Positions 1 through 8,873 of a stretch of DNA of 64,000 nucleotides are shown here, piece by piece. The notes beneath the pieces are model-generated. The model was not told the DNA's origin. It made no database searches and saw only the letters and a list, made by a program, of their open reading frames with translations. The position numbers were made by a program, and so were the translations under genes. Source of the stretch: Thiobacter sp. AK1 (GTDB taxonomy: Bacteria > Pseudomonadota > Gammaproteobacteria > Burkholderiales > Thiobacteraceae); assembly GCF_039822265.1 (NCBI RefSeq), contig NZ_JBAJEX010000003.1, positions 62,001-126,000 of the forward strand. The letters run 5' to 3'. Positions within the stretch are counted from its first letter, which is position 1; every line of letters starts with the position of its first letter.

Positions 1-858
1 CAGCAACAACCCGGCATTGCCCACCAGGGCTCGCCCCGGCTCGAGCAATAGCTTGAGTCCCCGCCCTGCGAGGCGCTCGGCGAGGCGGCGCGCATACTCA
101 GCGAGATCAGGGGGGCACTCGTCACGGTAGCGAATGCCCAGTCCGCCCCCCAGATCCAAGTGCTCGAGCCGGATGCCCGCGGCCTTAAGGCGATCCACCA
201 GTTCCAGCACCCGTTCCAGGGCATCCACGAAGGGCTCCACCTGGAGGATTTGGGAACCGATGTGGCAGTCGATGCCGCGCACGACGAGATGGGGCAGCCC
301 TTGCGCTACCTGGTAGAGCTCGAAGGCGCGGGCATATTCGATGCCGAACTTGCTTTCCTTGAGGCCGGTGGAGATGTAGGGGTGGGTGCGCGGATTGACG
401 TCGGGATTGACGCGCAGGGACACCGGCGCCCGGCGTTTAAGCCCACCGGCCACTTCGTTGAGGCGGTAGAGCTCTGCTTCGGATTCCACGTTGAAGCAGT
501 GGATGCCAAGCTCGAGGGCCAGGCGCATCTCAGCCTCGGTCTTGCCCACGCCGGAGAACACTACCTTGGAGGGATCGCCCCCCGCGGCCACCACGCGCTT
601 GAGCTCGCCACCGGAGACGATGTCGAAGCCCGCGCCCAGCCGGGCAAACAAGTCGAGGATGGCGAGATTCGAGTTGGCCTTGACCGCGTAGCAGATGAGA
701 TGGGGCAGCCCGCTAAACGCGCCATCGAAGTTCCTGAAGGCGAATTCCAGCGCGGCGCGGGAATAGACATAGCACGGCGTGCCGTATTGGGCGGCGATGC
801 GGGTCAGGGGCACCGCTTCCACGCACAGCCCCTGCTCGCGATAGGCGAAAGGCGTCAC
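1..858 (-). CDS. lysA: Diaminopimelate decarboxylase, partial (N-terminal 286 codons)
   Basis: LysA makes L-lysine from meso-diaminopimelate with PLP, in the cytosol. Reading from a GTG at 858 gives an open frame of 286 codons running off the left edge, so the C-terminal third is missing. Visible family marks are the PLP-lysine motif YAVKAN (Lys about 60), a HIGSQ motif, a GGGLGIRY glycine loop and LEPGRALVGNAG near the edge. The GTG overlaps the TGA of lptM (GTGA), and AGGGAAAG lies just upstream, so the two genes are translationally coupled. An lptM-lysA pair is a common proteobacterial arrangement. The identification is secure; only the 3' end is unseen. Confidence 0.95.
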   Translation of the reverse strand, partial: MTPFAYREQGLCVEAVPLTRIAAQYGTPCYVYSRAALEFAFRNFDGAFSGLPHLICYAVKANSNLAILDLFARLGAGFDIVSGGELKRVVAAGGDPSKVVFSGVGKTEAEMRLALELGIHCFNVESEAELYRLNEVAGGLKRRAPVSLRVNPDVNPRTHPYISTGLKESKFGIEYARAFELYQVAQGLPHLVVRGIDCHIGSQILQVEPFVDALERVLELVDRLKAAGIRLEHLDLGGGLGIRYRDECPPDLAEYARRLAERLAGRGLKLLLEPGRALVGNAGLLL

Positions 859-992
859 GGTCTTTCCCTGTCTTTGTCCGCGGCGGGTGCCTGAGGGGAT
901 GTTGCAGCCGGCGGGGGCAGGTAGAGCGGCCCTTTCACGCCACAGGCTTGCAGCGCAGCCGCGAGCACCAATATCATGGGGACAAATCGCAT
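855..992 (-). CDS. lptM: LptM-like small lipoprotein
   Basis: This 45-residue protein has a short hydrophobic signal ending in a lipobox-like LQAC, followed directly by the family signature CGVKGPLYLPPP. It matches LptM (YifL), the small lipoprotein known to assist maturation of the LptDE lipopolysaccharide translocon at the outer membrane. After the motif the tail is proline/alanine-rich and then charged. Its TGA overlaps the GTG of lysA by 2 bases of shared frame change (GTGA), the usual genomic neighbour. The first ATG (992) is chosen because it gives a normal signal length; the ATG five codons later would leave it very short. The Shine-Dalgarno is weak. Confidence 0.85.
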   Translation of the reverse strand: MRFVPMILVLAAALQACGVKGPLYLPPPAATSPQAPAADKDRERP

Positions 993-1049
993 CGAGGAAT
1001 GGGATCAGGGGTGGCAGGCCAAGCCCGCATCTTAGCACACGGGGAAAAC

Positions 1050-1367
1050 ATGATGACCGAGACGGAATTCAACCGCCTGGTGGACGAGACCTTGGCCCGC
1101 ATCGAGCAAGCGATCGAGGACAGTGGAGCCGACATCGACTACGAAACCAGCGCGGGCATCCTCACCCTGGATTTCCCGGACGGCAGCAAGATCGTCATCA
1201 ACCGTCAGAGCGCCAACCAGGAGCTGTGGGTGGCCGCCCGCGCCGGCGGTTTTCACTTCCGCTGGATGGACGGTGCCTGGCGCAACACCCGCGATGGCTC
1301 CCAGCTCATCCCCTCGCTCGCCCGCTGGGTGAGCGAGCAGGCGGGCATGCCGGTAAACTTCGACTGA
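1050..1367 (+). CDS. cyaY: Frataxin-like iron-binding protein CyaY
   Basis: This 105-residue protein has the size and pattern of bacterial frataxin. It has an acidic first helix rich in Glu and Asp (EFNRLVDETL, then EDSGADIDYE) and a beta-sheet with WVAARAGGFHF and a W-x-DTR-like strand. CyaY binds iron and modulates Fe-S cluster assembly on IscS/IscU in the cytosol. The ATG at 1050 is preferred because GGGGAA lies four bases upstream; the adjacent ATG at 1053 is an equally short alternative. Longer upstream starts in the same frame run into the lptM promoter region and are unlikely. cyaY is divergent from lptM-lysA with 57 bases between the starts, a frequent betaproteobacterial layout. Confidence 0.92.
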   Translation: MMTETEFNRLVDETLARIEQAIEDSGADIDYETSAGILTLDFPDGSKIVINRQSANQELWVAARAGGFHFRWMDGAWRNTRDGSQLIPSLARWVSEQAGMPVNFD

Positions 1368-1390
1368 ACGGGAGACCGCCAAGCCGCCCG

Positions 1391-1963
1391 ATGCGCAAGA
1401 GCGCTTTCAACCTGCTGGAACTCACGGAGCGCCTGGGCAACCTGATCCGGGTCGAGATGCGCCGGCTGGGAGCGGCCTACAAGCTGCACCCCGTGCATTT
1501 GCAGGCCTTGAGCTATCTGCGTCAGGCCAACCGTTACAGCAACACCCCCCAGGCGCTCACCGAGTATCTGGGACTGACCAAGGGCACGGTGTCCCAGAGT
1601 CTGCTTTTGCTCTACCGCAAGGGGCTGGTGACCCGCTACGTGGACGAACGCGACAAGCGCGTAGTTCGCTTGAAGCTCTCCGCTTCTGGCCGGCGTCTGA
1701 TGAAGGATGCCCAACTCGCGCCCATCTGGCAGACTGCCGCCGCCAACATCAGTCCAGCGCGCAGCCGCACCACTGTGCTGGTGTTGCAGGAAACCCTGCG
1801 CAATCTCCAGGCCATGCATCAGGAACGGACCTTTGGGGTGTGTAACACCTGCGCCCATCTGCAGCGCGAGAGCGCCCGAATTTACCACTGTGGCGTCACG
1901 GGCGAACGCCTGAGCGTGCCGGAAACCCGCCAGATCTGCCGCTTGCACACCCCCCGCGCGTGA
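1391..1963 (+). CDS. MarR-type winged-helix regulator with C-terminal Cys cluster
   Basis: The first ~110 of 190 residues form a MarR winged helix: a QALSYLRQANRY first helix, a recognition region TEYLGLTKGTVSQSL, and a wing with VDERDKRVVRLKLS. The C-terminal ~45 residues carry four cysteines, in FGVCNTC, then YHC and QIC, ending in a histidine (CRLH). This spacing suggests a metal or Fe-S site that could sense iron or redox state; that is inference. It follows cyaY by 23 bases in the same direction, which fits an iron or Fe-S link. The ATG at 1391 is the first in frame after cyaY and fits the MarR N-terminus. The ligand and target genes are unknown. Confidence 0.75.
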   Translation: MRKSAFNLLELTERLGNLIRVEMRRLGAAYKLHPVHLQALSYLRQANRYSNTPQALTEYLGLTKGTVSQSLLLLYRKGLVTRYVDERDKRVVRLKLSASGRRLMKDAQLAPIWQTAAANISPARSRTTVLVLQETLRNLQAMHQERTFGVCNTCAHLQRESARIYHCGVTGERLSVPETRQICRLHTPRA

Positions 1964-1967
1964 AGAC

Positions 1968-3086
1968 TCAGGCACCCGGCATCAGCGTCACCGCCACCTC
2001 CAGCTGCCGGCTGCCGCGCAATAGGCGTAGGGTCACCTGATCACCCACCTGGAAGTCGTCCAGACGGGAGAACAGCTCGGCCACGCTACGCACCGGCCGA
2101 CTATTCACCGCCAGAATGATGTCGCCCGGCACTAGGCTGCCGTCCGGCCCGAGGGTGGCGCCCTTGAGCCCGGCCTGGGCCGCCGAGGAATCCGGAAGCA
2201 CACGCAGGATGACCACGCCCTCAACGCCGAGCAGGCGGGTCAAGCGCGCATTGAGCATCTCGTCCACCTCGATGCCCAGGGCAGGCCGAATGTAGCGGCC
2301 CTTGGCAATGAGGTGAGGCACCACCCGGTTGACGGTATCCACCGGCACGGCGAAGCCGATGCCGGCAGAGGCGCCGCTGGGACTGTAGATGGCGGTATTG
2401 ATGCCAATGAGGCGGCCGGCAGAATCCAAAAGCGGCCCCCCCGAATTGCCGGGGTTGATGGCGGCATCGGTCTGGATCAGGTGGTCGATGGTGCGACCGT
2501 CTTCGGTGGGCAGCGCCCGGTCCAGGGCGGAGACGATGCCAGTTGTGAGGGTCCAGTCCAGGCCAAAGGGATTCCCGATGGCAAACACTTTCTGTCCCAC
2601 CTTGAGGTCGTGGCTGGTGCCGATGGGCACCGGCGGTGGCCGCTTGAAGGCCACGCCGATCCTCAGCACGGCGATGTCGTGGGGCGGCGAAGCGCCCACC
2701 AGGGCGGCGCGGAAGCTGCGGCCATCGGCCAGGCGCACCGTGGCCTCGGAGGCGCCCTCGATCACGTGGAAATTAGTGATGACATGGCCTTTATCGTCCC
2801 AAATGAAGCCAGAACCGGTGCCGCGGGGGACGGTGAACACGTTGCGCGTGTAAAGATCCATCACCGTGGCGCGGGTGCTGATGAACACCACGCTGTCGCG
2901 GGATTTTTCGAAGATCTCGATGGTAGCCTTCTCATCGGCCGCCAAATCGCCCCGCGCCGTCACGGGACGTGGCTTGGCGTCGGGGCTAGGCGCGCCAAGC
3001 CAGAAGGGGGTCCCCCGCCAGAGCACGAGCAGCAACAGCAGAACCACAGCAAGCCATAACAGGGACACGATGCGACGCAAAGACAT
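1968..3086 (-). CDS. Membrane-anchored HtrA/Deg-family serine protease
   Basis: This 372-residue S1C protease has one N-terminal hydrophobic segment (about 7-23), a trypsin-like domain and one PDZ domain (about 268-368), the DegS-like layout. The catalytic triad is visible: His107 in TNFHVIE, Asp137 in PPHDIAVLR and Ser215 in NPGNSGGPL. It should degrade or sense misfolded proteins in the periplasm. It is the last gene of the eight-gene minus-strand proteostasis set, 17 bases after the psiE-like gene. In the mobile locus of heat resistance a degP homologue likewise closes the cluster. Family assignment is secure; whether it acts as a DegS-type regulator or a DegP-type degradative enzyme is not decided by sequence alone. 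Confidence 0.92.
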   Translation of the reverse strand: MSLRRIVSLLWLAVVLLLLLVLWRGTPFWLGAPSPDAKPRPVTARGDLAADEKATIEIFEKSRDSVVFISTRATVMDLYTRNVFTVPRGTGSGFIWDDKGHVITNFHVIEGASEATVRLADGRSFRAALVGASPPHDIAVLRIGVAFKRPPPVPIGTSHDLKVGQKVFAIGNPFGLDWTLTTGIVSALDRALPTEDGRTIDHLIQTDAAINPGNSGGPLLDSAGRLIGINTAIYSPSGASAGIGFAVPVDTVNRVVPHLIAKGRYIRPALGIEVDEMLNARLTRLLGVEGVVILRVLPDSSAAQAGLKGATLGPDGSLVPGDIILAVNSRPVRSVAELFSRLDDFQVGDQVTLRLLRGSRQLEVAVTLMPGA

Positions 3087-3103
3087 GACAGCTCCTCAAG
3101 GTT

Positions 3104-3583
3104 TCAGGATTGGGTAGCCCGCGTGGCCGCCTCGTCGCGCTCGCGCATCAGCCAATAAACGATGCCCAGGGCCAGGGTGGCGCCCGCCAGGGCGGCGATC
3201 TTGGCGGGGCCCGCGTCAGGATCCAGGATGACGAACTTGCGCGCCAGCGCGATCAAAGCAATCAGCACCACGGTCTTCACCTGGATGATGCTGTCCCGGC
3301 GCAGCGCCACCTTGATGATGGAGTGCTTGAACTCCATGGCGATGAGCAGGGTCATGATGGCACCGAACACGGTCTGGAACACGGTGTGATCGAGGGGGTT
3401 GAAGGCATCCACCCACAGCAGGGTAAACGCCAGGCGAATGAGCTGGATCAGGGAAATCACCACGATCACCGCGATGACCCCAGAGAGGATGAGCGCGATG
3501 ACTTCCTCGAAACGTTCGTAGAAACTCATCACTGCCCAGGCATCGCGCAGGTCTTTCCAGGCAGCAGAGGGGCGCGGCTTCAT
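3104..3583 (-). CDS. PsiE-family membrane protein
   Basis: This 159-residue protein has about four hydrophobic segments: VIALILSGVIAVIVVISLIQ, the VFQTVFGAIMTLLIAME region, VKTVVLIALIALARKF and a C-terminal helix. The sequence around FKHSIIKVALRRDSIIQVKT resembles the PsiE (phosphate-starvation-inducible E) family. Function in the family is poorly known. The ATG overlaps the TGA of the upstream antiporter gene (ATGA), and AAGGAGA lies five bases before it, so the two are coupled. A PsiE-like gene after kefB is also typical of the locus of heat resistance, which supports the call. Its contribution here may be to envelope or ion stress; that is inference. Confidence 0.8.
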   Translation of the reverse strand: MKPRPSAAWKDLRDAWAVMSFYERFEEVIALILSGVIAVIVVISLIQLIRLAFTLLWVDAFNPLDHTVFQTVFGAIMTLLIAMEFKHSIIKVALRRDSIIQVKTVVLIALIALARKFVILDPDAGPAKIAALAGATLALGIVYWLMRERDEAATRATQS

Positions 3584-5289
3584 GGAGTCTCCTTGGCGGG
3601 ATGAAGTGGAGATTGTAGCGTCTCGCGCAGGGCGGCGATGAGGCCATCAGTGCGCTCGGCATCGACACCGCTTTCCAAAAGCGCGCGCTCAGCCAGAGCG
3701 AGTCCAGCCGCCAGGCGTTCCACATAGACTTTCACCCCAGGTTCGCCCAGCAGGCGGCGCGCCTCGCGGTCGGTGAGGCTGGTGGCCAGCACCGGCACGT
3801 CGGGATGGGTGTGACGCAGGTAATGAACAATGCGCAGCGCCTGTTCGGAACGGTGGAAGGTGATCACCACCAGCCGCGCCCGCTCCACACCGGCGGCGCG
3901 CAGGGTATTGATGCGGCTGGCATCACCGTAATACACCGGCAGTCCTTCCGCGCGTGCAATCTGGTACGCCTCGTAGTCGGACTCCACGACCAGGTGGGGA
4001 ATCTCCGCCACCGCCAGCGCCTGGCTAACGATGCGCCCCAACTGGCCCGCGCCGCAGACGATGACGTGCTGTTTAAGCTGCGCGGCGCGCAAGCCCACGT
4101 CCTCTTCCTGAGGTGGCGCGGGGTGAACCGCGGTCCGGGTGAGCAGGCGGGCAATGCGTTCGTGGTGGCGGATCATTAATGGCGCCGCCCCCATGGACAG
4201 CGCCAAGGCCACCAAGGCCGCCTGGCCTTGGGGCGCCGGAATCACCCCCGACGTCATGGCGCCACTCAAAAGCAGCAAACCGAATTCACCGCCATGCCCC
4301 AGGACCACCGCGCTGCGCCAAGCATCGGCCCGCGACAGCCCCGCCAGGCGCAAAGCCGGCCAATTGAGCAGGATTTTCAAGGGCACCAGCGCCGCGAACC
4401 AGGCCAGCACCGCCAGCGGCGCGGCGAGGAACTGGCCGGCATCCACTTGCAGGCCGACGGTGATGAAGAACAGACTCAACAGCACGTCGCGGAAGGGGCG
4501 GATGTCGTCTTCCATGCGATGGCGAAAATCGCTCTCGCCCAACACTATCCCCGCGAGGAAGGCACCCAGCGCGGGCGACACCCCCAGCACATGGGCGCCA
4601 TAGGCCGCCCCCAGCACCAAAGTGAGCGCCACCAGCAAGAACACCTCCTCCACGCCGCGCCGCGCCACCCAGGCCATGAAGCGATGCAGGGGGCGGCGTG
4701 AGGCGGCCACCGCCACCACGAACAGGACCACTACGCCCGCCACCTCCACCAACACTGCGCCGGTCTGGGGCGCGCCACCGCGCGCCCAGATGGCGAGCAG
4801 GGCGAGCACGGGGATGGTGGCGATGTCCTGGAACACCAGCACGGCCATGGCCATGCGGCCGTGGCGCACGGTGAGCTCGCCCTGTTCCGCAAGCTGTTTG
4901 CCGACGATGGCACTGGAGGACATGGCCGCCGCCGCGCCCAGCAGGAAAGCCGCCCGCGCGTCCACCCCCAGCGCGCGGCTGGCGAGTCCCACCGCCAGCC
5001 CCACGAACAGCATTTGCATAAGCCCCGCCGAGAGCACGCGGCGCCAAGTGGCCCACAGGCTCGCCACGGAGAATTCCAGTCCCACCATGAACAAAAGCAA
5101 CACCACACCCACCTCGGCGAGGAAGGTGAGGCTTGCACCGGGCTGCAACAGCCCCGACACCGAGGGTCCGAGGGCGACGCCAGCAGCGAGATAGCCGAGC
5201 AGCGTGGGCAGGCGCAAGCGACTCGCCACCGCCGCGGCGATCGCCCCCGCCACCAGCAGGGCGAGGGAGAAGGAGAAGAGATCCTGCAC
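3580..5289 (-). CDS. KefB/CPA2-type cation:proton antiporter with RCK domain
   Basis: This 569-residue protein has a Na/H-exchanger membrane domain of the CPA2 type (about residues 1-385, some twelve hydrophobic stretches, including the GYLAAGVALGP and LLLFMVGLEFS motifs). A cytosolic TrkA-N nucleotide-binding domain follows (about 400-520), with the Rossmann motif VIVCGAGQLGRIV and YYGDASR. KefB-like proteins release potassium, often gated by glutathione adducts, and protect against electrophiles. It lies 12 bases after trxC and overlaps the psiE-like gene by four bases. A kefB homologue between thioredoxin and PsiE genes is the order seen in the locus of heat resistance. The transported ion cannot be fixed from sequence. 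Confidence 0.9.
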   Translation of the reverse strand: MQDLFSFSLALLVAGAIAAAVASRLRLPTLLGYLAAGVALGPSVSGLLQPGASLTFLAEVGVVLLLFMVGLEFSVASLWATWRRVLSAGLMQMLFVGLAVGLASRALGVDARAAFLLGAAAAMSSSAIVGKQLAEQGELTVRHGRMAMAVLVFQDIATIPVLALLAIWARGGAPQTGAVLVEVAGVVVLFVVAVAASRRPLHRFMAWVARRGVEEVFLLVALTLVLGAAYGAHVLGVSPALGAFLAGIVLGESDFRHRMEDDIRPFRDVLLSLFFITVGLQVDAGQFLAAPLAVLAWFAALVPLKILLNWPALRLAGLSRADAWRSAVVLGHGGEFGLLLLSGAMTSGVIPAPQGQAALVALALSMGAAPLMIRHHERIARLLTRTAVHPAPPQEEDVGLRAAQLKQHVIVCGAGQLGRIVSQALAVAEIPHLVVESDYEAYQIARAEGLPVYYGDASRINTLRAAGVERARLVVITFHRSEQALRIVHYLRHTHPDVPVLATSLTDREARRLLGEPGVKVYVERLAAGLALAERALLESGVDAERTDGLIAALRETLQSPLHPAKETP

Positions 5290-5301
5290 GGATGCAGACG
5301 T

Positions 5302-5739
5302 TCAGCGCAGTTGAGCTTGCACCCAGCGGACGATGTCCTGTGCCCCCATCGCCCCGGCCTGGCGCGCGATCTCCCGCCCGCCGCTAAACAGGACTAGGGT
5401 GGGAATGCTGCGGATGCCGTATTGCGCCCCCAGCATCTGTTCCGCTTCGGTGTCCACTTTCCCCAGGCGCACGCGGGGCTCCAAGACGCGCGCCGCCTGT
5501 TCGAACTGGGGCGCCATCATCTTGCACGGTCCGCACCAGGGCGCCCAGAAATCCACCAGCACCGGAATGTCGCTACGCTCGATGTGCTTGCCGAAGGTGG
5601 CGGCGGTGAGCGCGACGGGATGCCCGGTGAACAGGGGCCGGTGGCACTTGCCACAATTGGGATGCTGATCGAGCCGAACGCTGGGCACGCGGTTGACGGC
5701 GTGACAATGGGGACAGACGATGTTGAGGGTATCGCTCAC
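5302..5739 (-). CDS. trxC: Thioredoxin 2
   Basis: This 145-residue TrxC-type thioredoxin has an N-terminal zinc-ribbon with CPHC (Cys9, Cys12) and CGKC (Cys29, Cys32), then a classical thioredoxin fold with the active site WCGPC (Cys69, Cys72). It reduces protein disulfides in the cytosol, with the zinc module conferring redox and heat-stress behaviour in the characterised E. coli homologue. The start is GTG at 5739, with GGAG about eight bases upstream. It sits between ftsH (28 bases before) and the kefB-like gene (12 bases after), in the same order as the thioredoxin of the locus of heat resistance. Confidence 0.93.
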   Translation of the reverse strand: MSDTLNIVCPHCHAVNRVPSVRLDQHPNCGKCHRPLFTGHPVALTAATFGKHIERSDIPVLVDFWAPWCGPCKMMAPQFEQAARVLEPRVRLGKVDTEAEQMLGAQYGIRSIPTLVLFSGGREIARQAGAMGAQDIVRWVQAQLR

Positions 5740-5767
5740 GATGTTTCTCCGAATAGGGGCATTGCAG

Positions 5768-7615
5768 TTAGCTGGAAACGGCTGTGGCTAGGGCCGAAGC
5801 GGGTTTTTTCAAATCAACGGTGAGCGCCTGGATGGCCGCCTCGTCCAGCGTCTCTCGCGCCAGCAGCTCTGCTGCACAGCGATCCAGCACGTCTCGGTTG
5901 TCGGCAAGAATGCCGTAGGCCCGCGCAAACACATCCATGACGATGCCGCGCACGGCGGCGTCAATACGCGCCTGGGTGGATTCCGCCACCCGGCAGCCGC
6001 CGGCGGCCAGTTCCGGCACATCCAGGAAACGCGGGCGCTGGGCTTCGAAGGCAATGTAGCCGAGATCCTCGTCCATGCCGTAGCGGGTGATCATGTCGCG
6101 GGCAATGTCGGTGGCCTTGGCCAGGTCGTCGGCCGCGCCGGTGGACAGTTCGCCGAAAACCAGTTTCTCGGCGGCGCGTCCGCCCAAGAGCACGGCGATC
6201 TTGTTCTCCAGTTCCTGCCGCGTCATGAGATAGCGATCCTCGGTGGGACGCTGGATGGTATAGCCGAGGGCGCCGATGCCACGGGGGATGATGGAAACCT
6301 TGTGCACCGGATCGGTCCCTGGCAGCGCCAAAGCAACCAGCGCATGGCCCATCTCGTGATAGGCCACGGTCCTGCGTTCCCGCTCGTTGAGCACGCGATT
6401 CTTCTTCTCCAGCCCCGCCACGATGCGTTCGATGGCGGCGGTGAAGTCGGAGAGCTCCACCGCATCGGCCTTGCGGCGCGTGGCCATGAGGGCGGCCTCG
6501 TTCACCAGGTTGGCCAAATCGGCCCCGGAAAAGCCAGCGGTGAGTGCAGCGACCTGTTCCAGATCCACGTTGGCAGCGAGCTTGATCTTCTTTGCGTGCA
6601 CCTTGAGGATGGCCAGACGTCCTTTCTTGTCGGGCCGGTCCACCAGCACCTGGCGGTCGAAGCGGCCGGCGCGCAGCAGCGCCGGATCCAGGATTTCAGG
6701 GCGGTTGGTGGCGGCAAGGATGACGAGCCCCACGGAGGAATCGAACCCATCCATTTCCGTGAGAAGCTGATTGAGGGTTTGCTCTCGTTCGTCGTGGCCG
6801 CCGAGAGGGTTCGCCACGCCACGCGCGCGTCCCAGCGCATCCAGTTCGTCGATGAAAATGATCGCCGGTGCTTTCTCCCGCGCCTGCTCGAACAGATCCC
6901 GCACCCGCGCGGCGCCCACGCCCACGAACATTTCCACGAACTCCGACCCCGAGATGGAAAAGAAGGGCACTCCGGCTTCTCCCGCCACCGCCTTGGCGAG
7001 CAGGGTCTTGCCCGTGCCAGGTGGCCCCACCAACAGCACCCCCTTGGGAACGCGCGCGCCCAGCCGTCCATATTCCTGGGGATTTTTCAGGAACTCCACC
7101 ACTTCGCGGAGTTCGGCCTTGGCCTCGTCCACCCCCGCCACGTCATCGAAGGTGACGCCCGTGTCCTTCTCCACATAGACCTTGGCGCGGCTCTTGCCGA
7201 TGGTCATGAAGCCGCCCATGCCTTGTTTCTCGGCGAACTTGCGAAACAGAAAGAACCAGACGGCAAAGAAGATCACCGCCGGCAGCACCCAGGACATGAG
7301 GTCGCGCAGGAAGGTGCTCTCCACCACCCGCGTGTAGGGCACGTTGTATTGGGCGAGCCGCGCGGCAAGGTCTGGTTCCACCCGGTTGGCAACGATCACC
7401 GTCTTGCCCTTGGCATCGGGTGCCCTGAGCTTGCCGGTGATCAATTTGTCCGTGATGAACACCTCTTCCACCCGGCCTTCCTTGAGCGCCTGTTCGAATT
7501 CGCTGTAGGGCACGAGCTCCACGGTGCGCGCCGTCTGCCACCAGTTCTGCAGCATCAAAAGCAGGGTGATGGCGACGATCCAATAAATGAGATTCCATTG
7601 GGTTTTCTGTTCCAT
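5768..7615 (-). CDS. ftsH: ATP-dependent zinc metalloprotease FtsH
   Basis: This 615-residue protein has two N-terminal membrane segments (about 8-24 and 107-124) flanking a periplasmic domain, an AAA module with Walker A GPPGTGKT (197-204), Walker B IIFIDE (252-257) and second-region-of-homology [19 protein letters not shown], and the zinc site HEMGH (420-424). FtsH degrades membrane and short-lived soluble proteins at the inner membrane. The ATG at 7615 is chosen because AAGGAAA lies just upstream and the longer frame extends antisense-free into htpX only as noise. The local setting with chaperone genes, rather than rrmJ/folP, suggests this is a second, stress-related FtsH copy; the housekeeping copy would be elsewhere (inference). 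Confidence 0.96.
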   Translation of the reverse strand: MEQKTQWNLIYWIVAITLLLMLQNWWQTARTVELVPYSEFEQALKEGRVEEVFITDKLITGKLRAPDAKGKTVIVANRVEPDLAARLAQYNVPYTRVVESTFLRDLMSWVLPAVIFFAVWFFLFRKFAEKQGMGGFMTIGKSRAKVYVEKDTGVTFDDVAGVDEAKAELREVVEFLKNPQEYGRLGARVPKGVLLVGPPGTGKTLLAKAVAGEAGVPFFSISGSEFVEMFVGVGAARVRDLFEQAREKAPAIIFIDELDALGRARGVANPLGGHDEREQTLNQLLTEMDGFDSSVGLVILAATNRPEILDPALLRAGRFDRQVLVDRPDKKGRLAILKVHAKKIKLAANVDLEQVAALTAGFSGADLANLVNEAALMATRRKADAVELSDFTAAIERIVAGLEKKNRVLNERERRTVAYHEMGHALVALALPGTDPVHKVSIIPRGIGALGYTIQRPTEDRYLMTRQELENKIAVLLGGRAAEKLVFGELSTGAADDLAKATDIARDMITRYGMDEDLGYIAFEAQRPRFLDVPELAAGGCRVAESTQARIDAAVRGIVMDVFARAYGILADNRDVLDRCAAELLARETLDEAAIQALTVDLKKPASALATAVSS

Positions 7616-7632
7616 CGTTTTTCCTTTATCGT

Positions 7633-8565
7633 CTAGCGCCAGATCCCAAGAGGATGCCAGCGCGGAGGCCGCACGTGCGAACCCGGCCATTGCCAGTCCT
7701 GCGCTTCGGCCGACCCTTGTTTGAGCGCGCGCAGGCGCGCGATGCGCTCCTCGGTGGCGGGATGGGTGCGTAGCCAGGACGGCTCGGGATTGCCCCAACC
7801 CGGCATCAGCCAGCTCTTCCAGGAGCGGCTCACCCGCTCGATTTTCGCCAGGGCCGCCGCCAGCCCCTCCGGATCGCCAGTGAGGCGCGCCGCCATCAGG
7901 TCGGCATCGAACTCGCGCACCCGCGACAAGCCAAGCTGGGCAAGTAGGGCGAGCTGCGGCGAGAACAAGAGCAGCAACAGCCCTGGCCACTGGATGTCCA
8001 CCGCCCCCGCAAGCCACGCCGGTAAGGATACGAGCAGCAGCATTTGCGCCACCAAGGCGACCAAGGCCGTCAATCGGCTCACGTAATCCGCCAGCCCCAT
8101 CACCCGGAGGTCGTCCTGGGCGATGTGGGCGATCTCGTGGGCGAGCACTCCCGCCAGCTCGCGCCAGTCAAGATTGCGAAGCAGTCCCTCGGTGAGGACG
8201 ATGTGTGAATCGTCCCGGCTCCCCACGGCGAAGGCGTTCGCCACGGGACTGCCCACCCAATAGAGGCGCGGCGCACGCGCAAGCTGGGCGCGCGCCGCCA
8301 GCTTTGCCACCAGTTGTTCCAGCGCCGGCGCCCCGGTGAGGGGCCGCGCGCCGTAGAGGCGCAGCGTAAGCCGCGTCGCCGCGGCCGGTTCGACGGCCAA
8401 CGCCACCACCGCCGCACCCAGCGCCGCCCACAGGCCAGATTCCCCAAGGAGCAGCCAGCCGGCTTGCGCGGCGATGGCCAACAACACGCCCGCAAGCAAC
8501 AGGCTCTGCAACCGGTTGGCGCGGGCGTGGCGCCGCCACGTTTCGTCGGACACGTCCGGCTTCAC
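7633..8565 (-). CDS. M48-family (HtpX-like) membrane zinc peptidase
   Basis: This 310-residue protein has a pair of hydrophobic helices near 20-60, the zinc motif HEIAH (His143, Glu144, His147), a second hydrophobic pair (about 165-208) and the third ligand in REFDAD (Glu218). It matches the HtpX group, inner-membrane proteases that clear misfolded membrane proteins together with FtsH. The start is GTG at 8565 in a GTGA overlap with the stop of cbpM, so translation is coupled. ftsH follows after 17 bases. The C-terminal [14 protein letters not shown] is also typical of M48 peptidases. An M48 peptidase is present in the locus of heat resistance as well. Confidence 0.92.
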   Translation of the reverse strand: MKPDVSDETWRRHARANRLQSLLLAGVLLAIAAQAGWLLLGESGLWAALGAAVVALAVEPAAATRLTLRLYGARPLTGAPALEQLVAKLAARAQLARAPRLYWVGSPVANAFAVGSRDDSHIVLTEGLLRNLDWRELAGVLAHEIAHIAQDDLRVMGLADYVSRLTALVALVAQMLLLVSLPAWLAGAVDIQWPGLLLLLFSPQLALLAQLGLSRVREFDADLMAARLTGDPEGLAAALAKIERVSRSWKSWLMPGWGNPEPSWLRTHPATEERIARLRALKQGSAEAQDWQWPGSHVRPPRWHPLGIWR

Positions 8566-8873
8566 AGCTCACCCAGGCAGCGCAGACGCCGGCGCAGACG
8601 ATCGGTTTCCTCCATGAGGTCGGCCACCAGCGCGGCGAGCTCTGGCACGGCCTCGAAGTCCCGCTCCAGGCTGCGCATGCGGCGCGCGCGGGTGAGGGCC
8701 TCCTCGGCGAAACGCCACACGCCTCCCACGCTCTCGGCATGGGGAAACAACCCTGCCTCCAGATGGGCGAGCAGCCACTCGGGTTCCACGTCGCAGGCAG
8801 CCGCCACCTGCTCCAGGGTAAGCCAGCTCTCAGAGAGCAGGGTGCCGATCAATACCTCTTCGTCGCTCATCAT
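8562..8873 (-). CDS. cbpM: CbpM-like chaperone modulator
   Basis: This 103-residue protein resembles CbpM, a MerR_2-type helical protein that binds the J domain of CbpA and inhibits its co-chaperone and DNA-binding activity. Visible features are an N-terminal [26 protein letters not shown] segment (shown here only as a description of the winged-helix-like region), then [19 protein letters not shown] and a C-terminal amphipathic helix. It is encoded directly after cbpA with an ATGA overlap, the diagnostic neighbourhood. A second ATG follows at once (MM start); either could be used. It overlaps the GTG of the htpX-like gene by four bases. Confidence 0.85.
   Translation of the reverse strand: MMSDEEVLIGTLLSESWLTLEQVAAACDVEPEWLLAHLEAGLFPHAESVGGVWRFAEEALTRARRMRSLERDFEAVPELAALVADLMEETDRLRRRLRCLGEL

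Noticed and set aside
887-1390. Upstream extension of the MarR-type gene frame
   Set aside because: The extra 168 codons run through cyaY in another frame and contain no conserved sequence; the MarR fold begins at 1391.
6302-7636. 444-codon plus-strand open frame opposite ftsH
   Set aside because: It is the antisense shadow of ftsH in high-GC DNA; its product has no recognisable motif.
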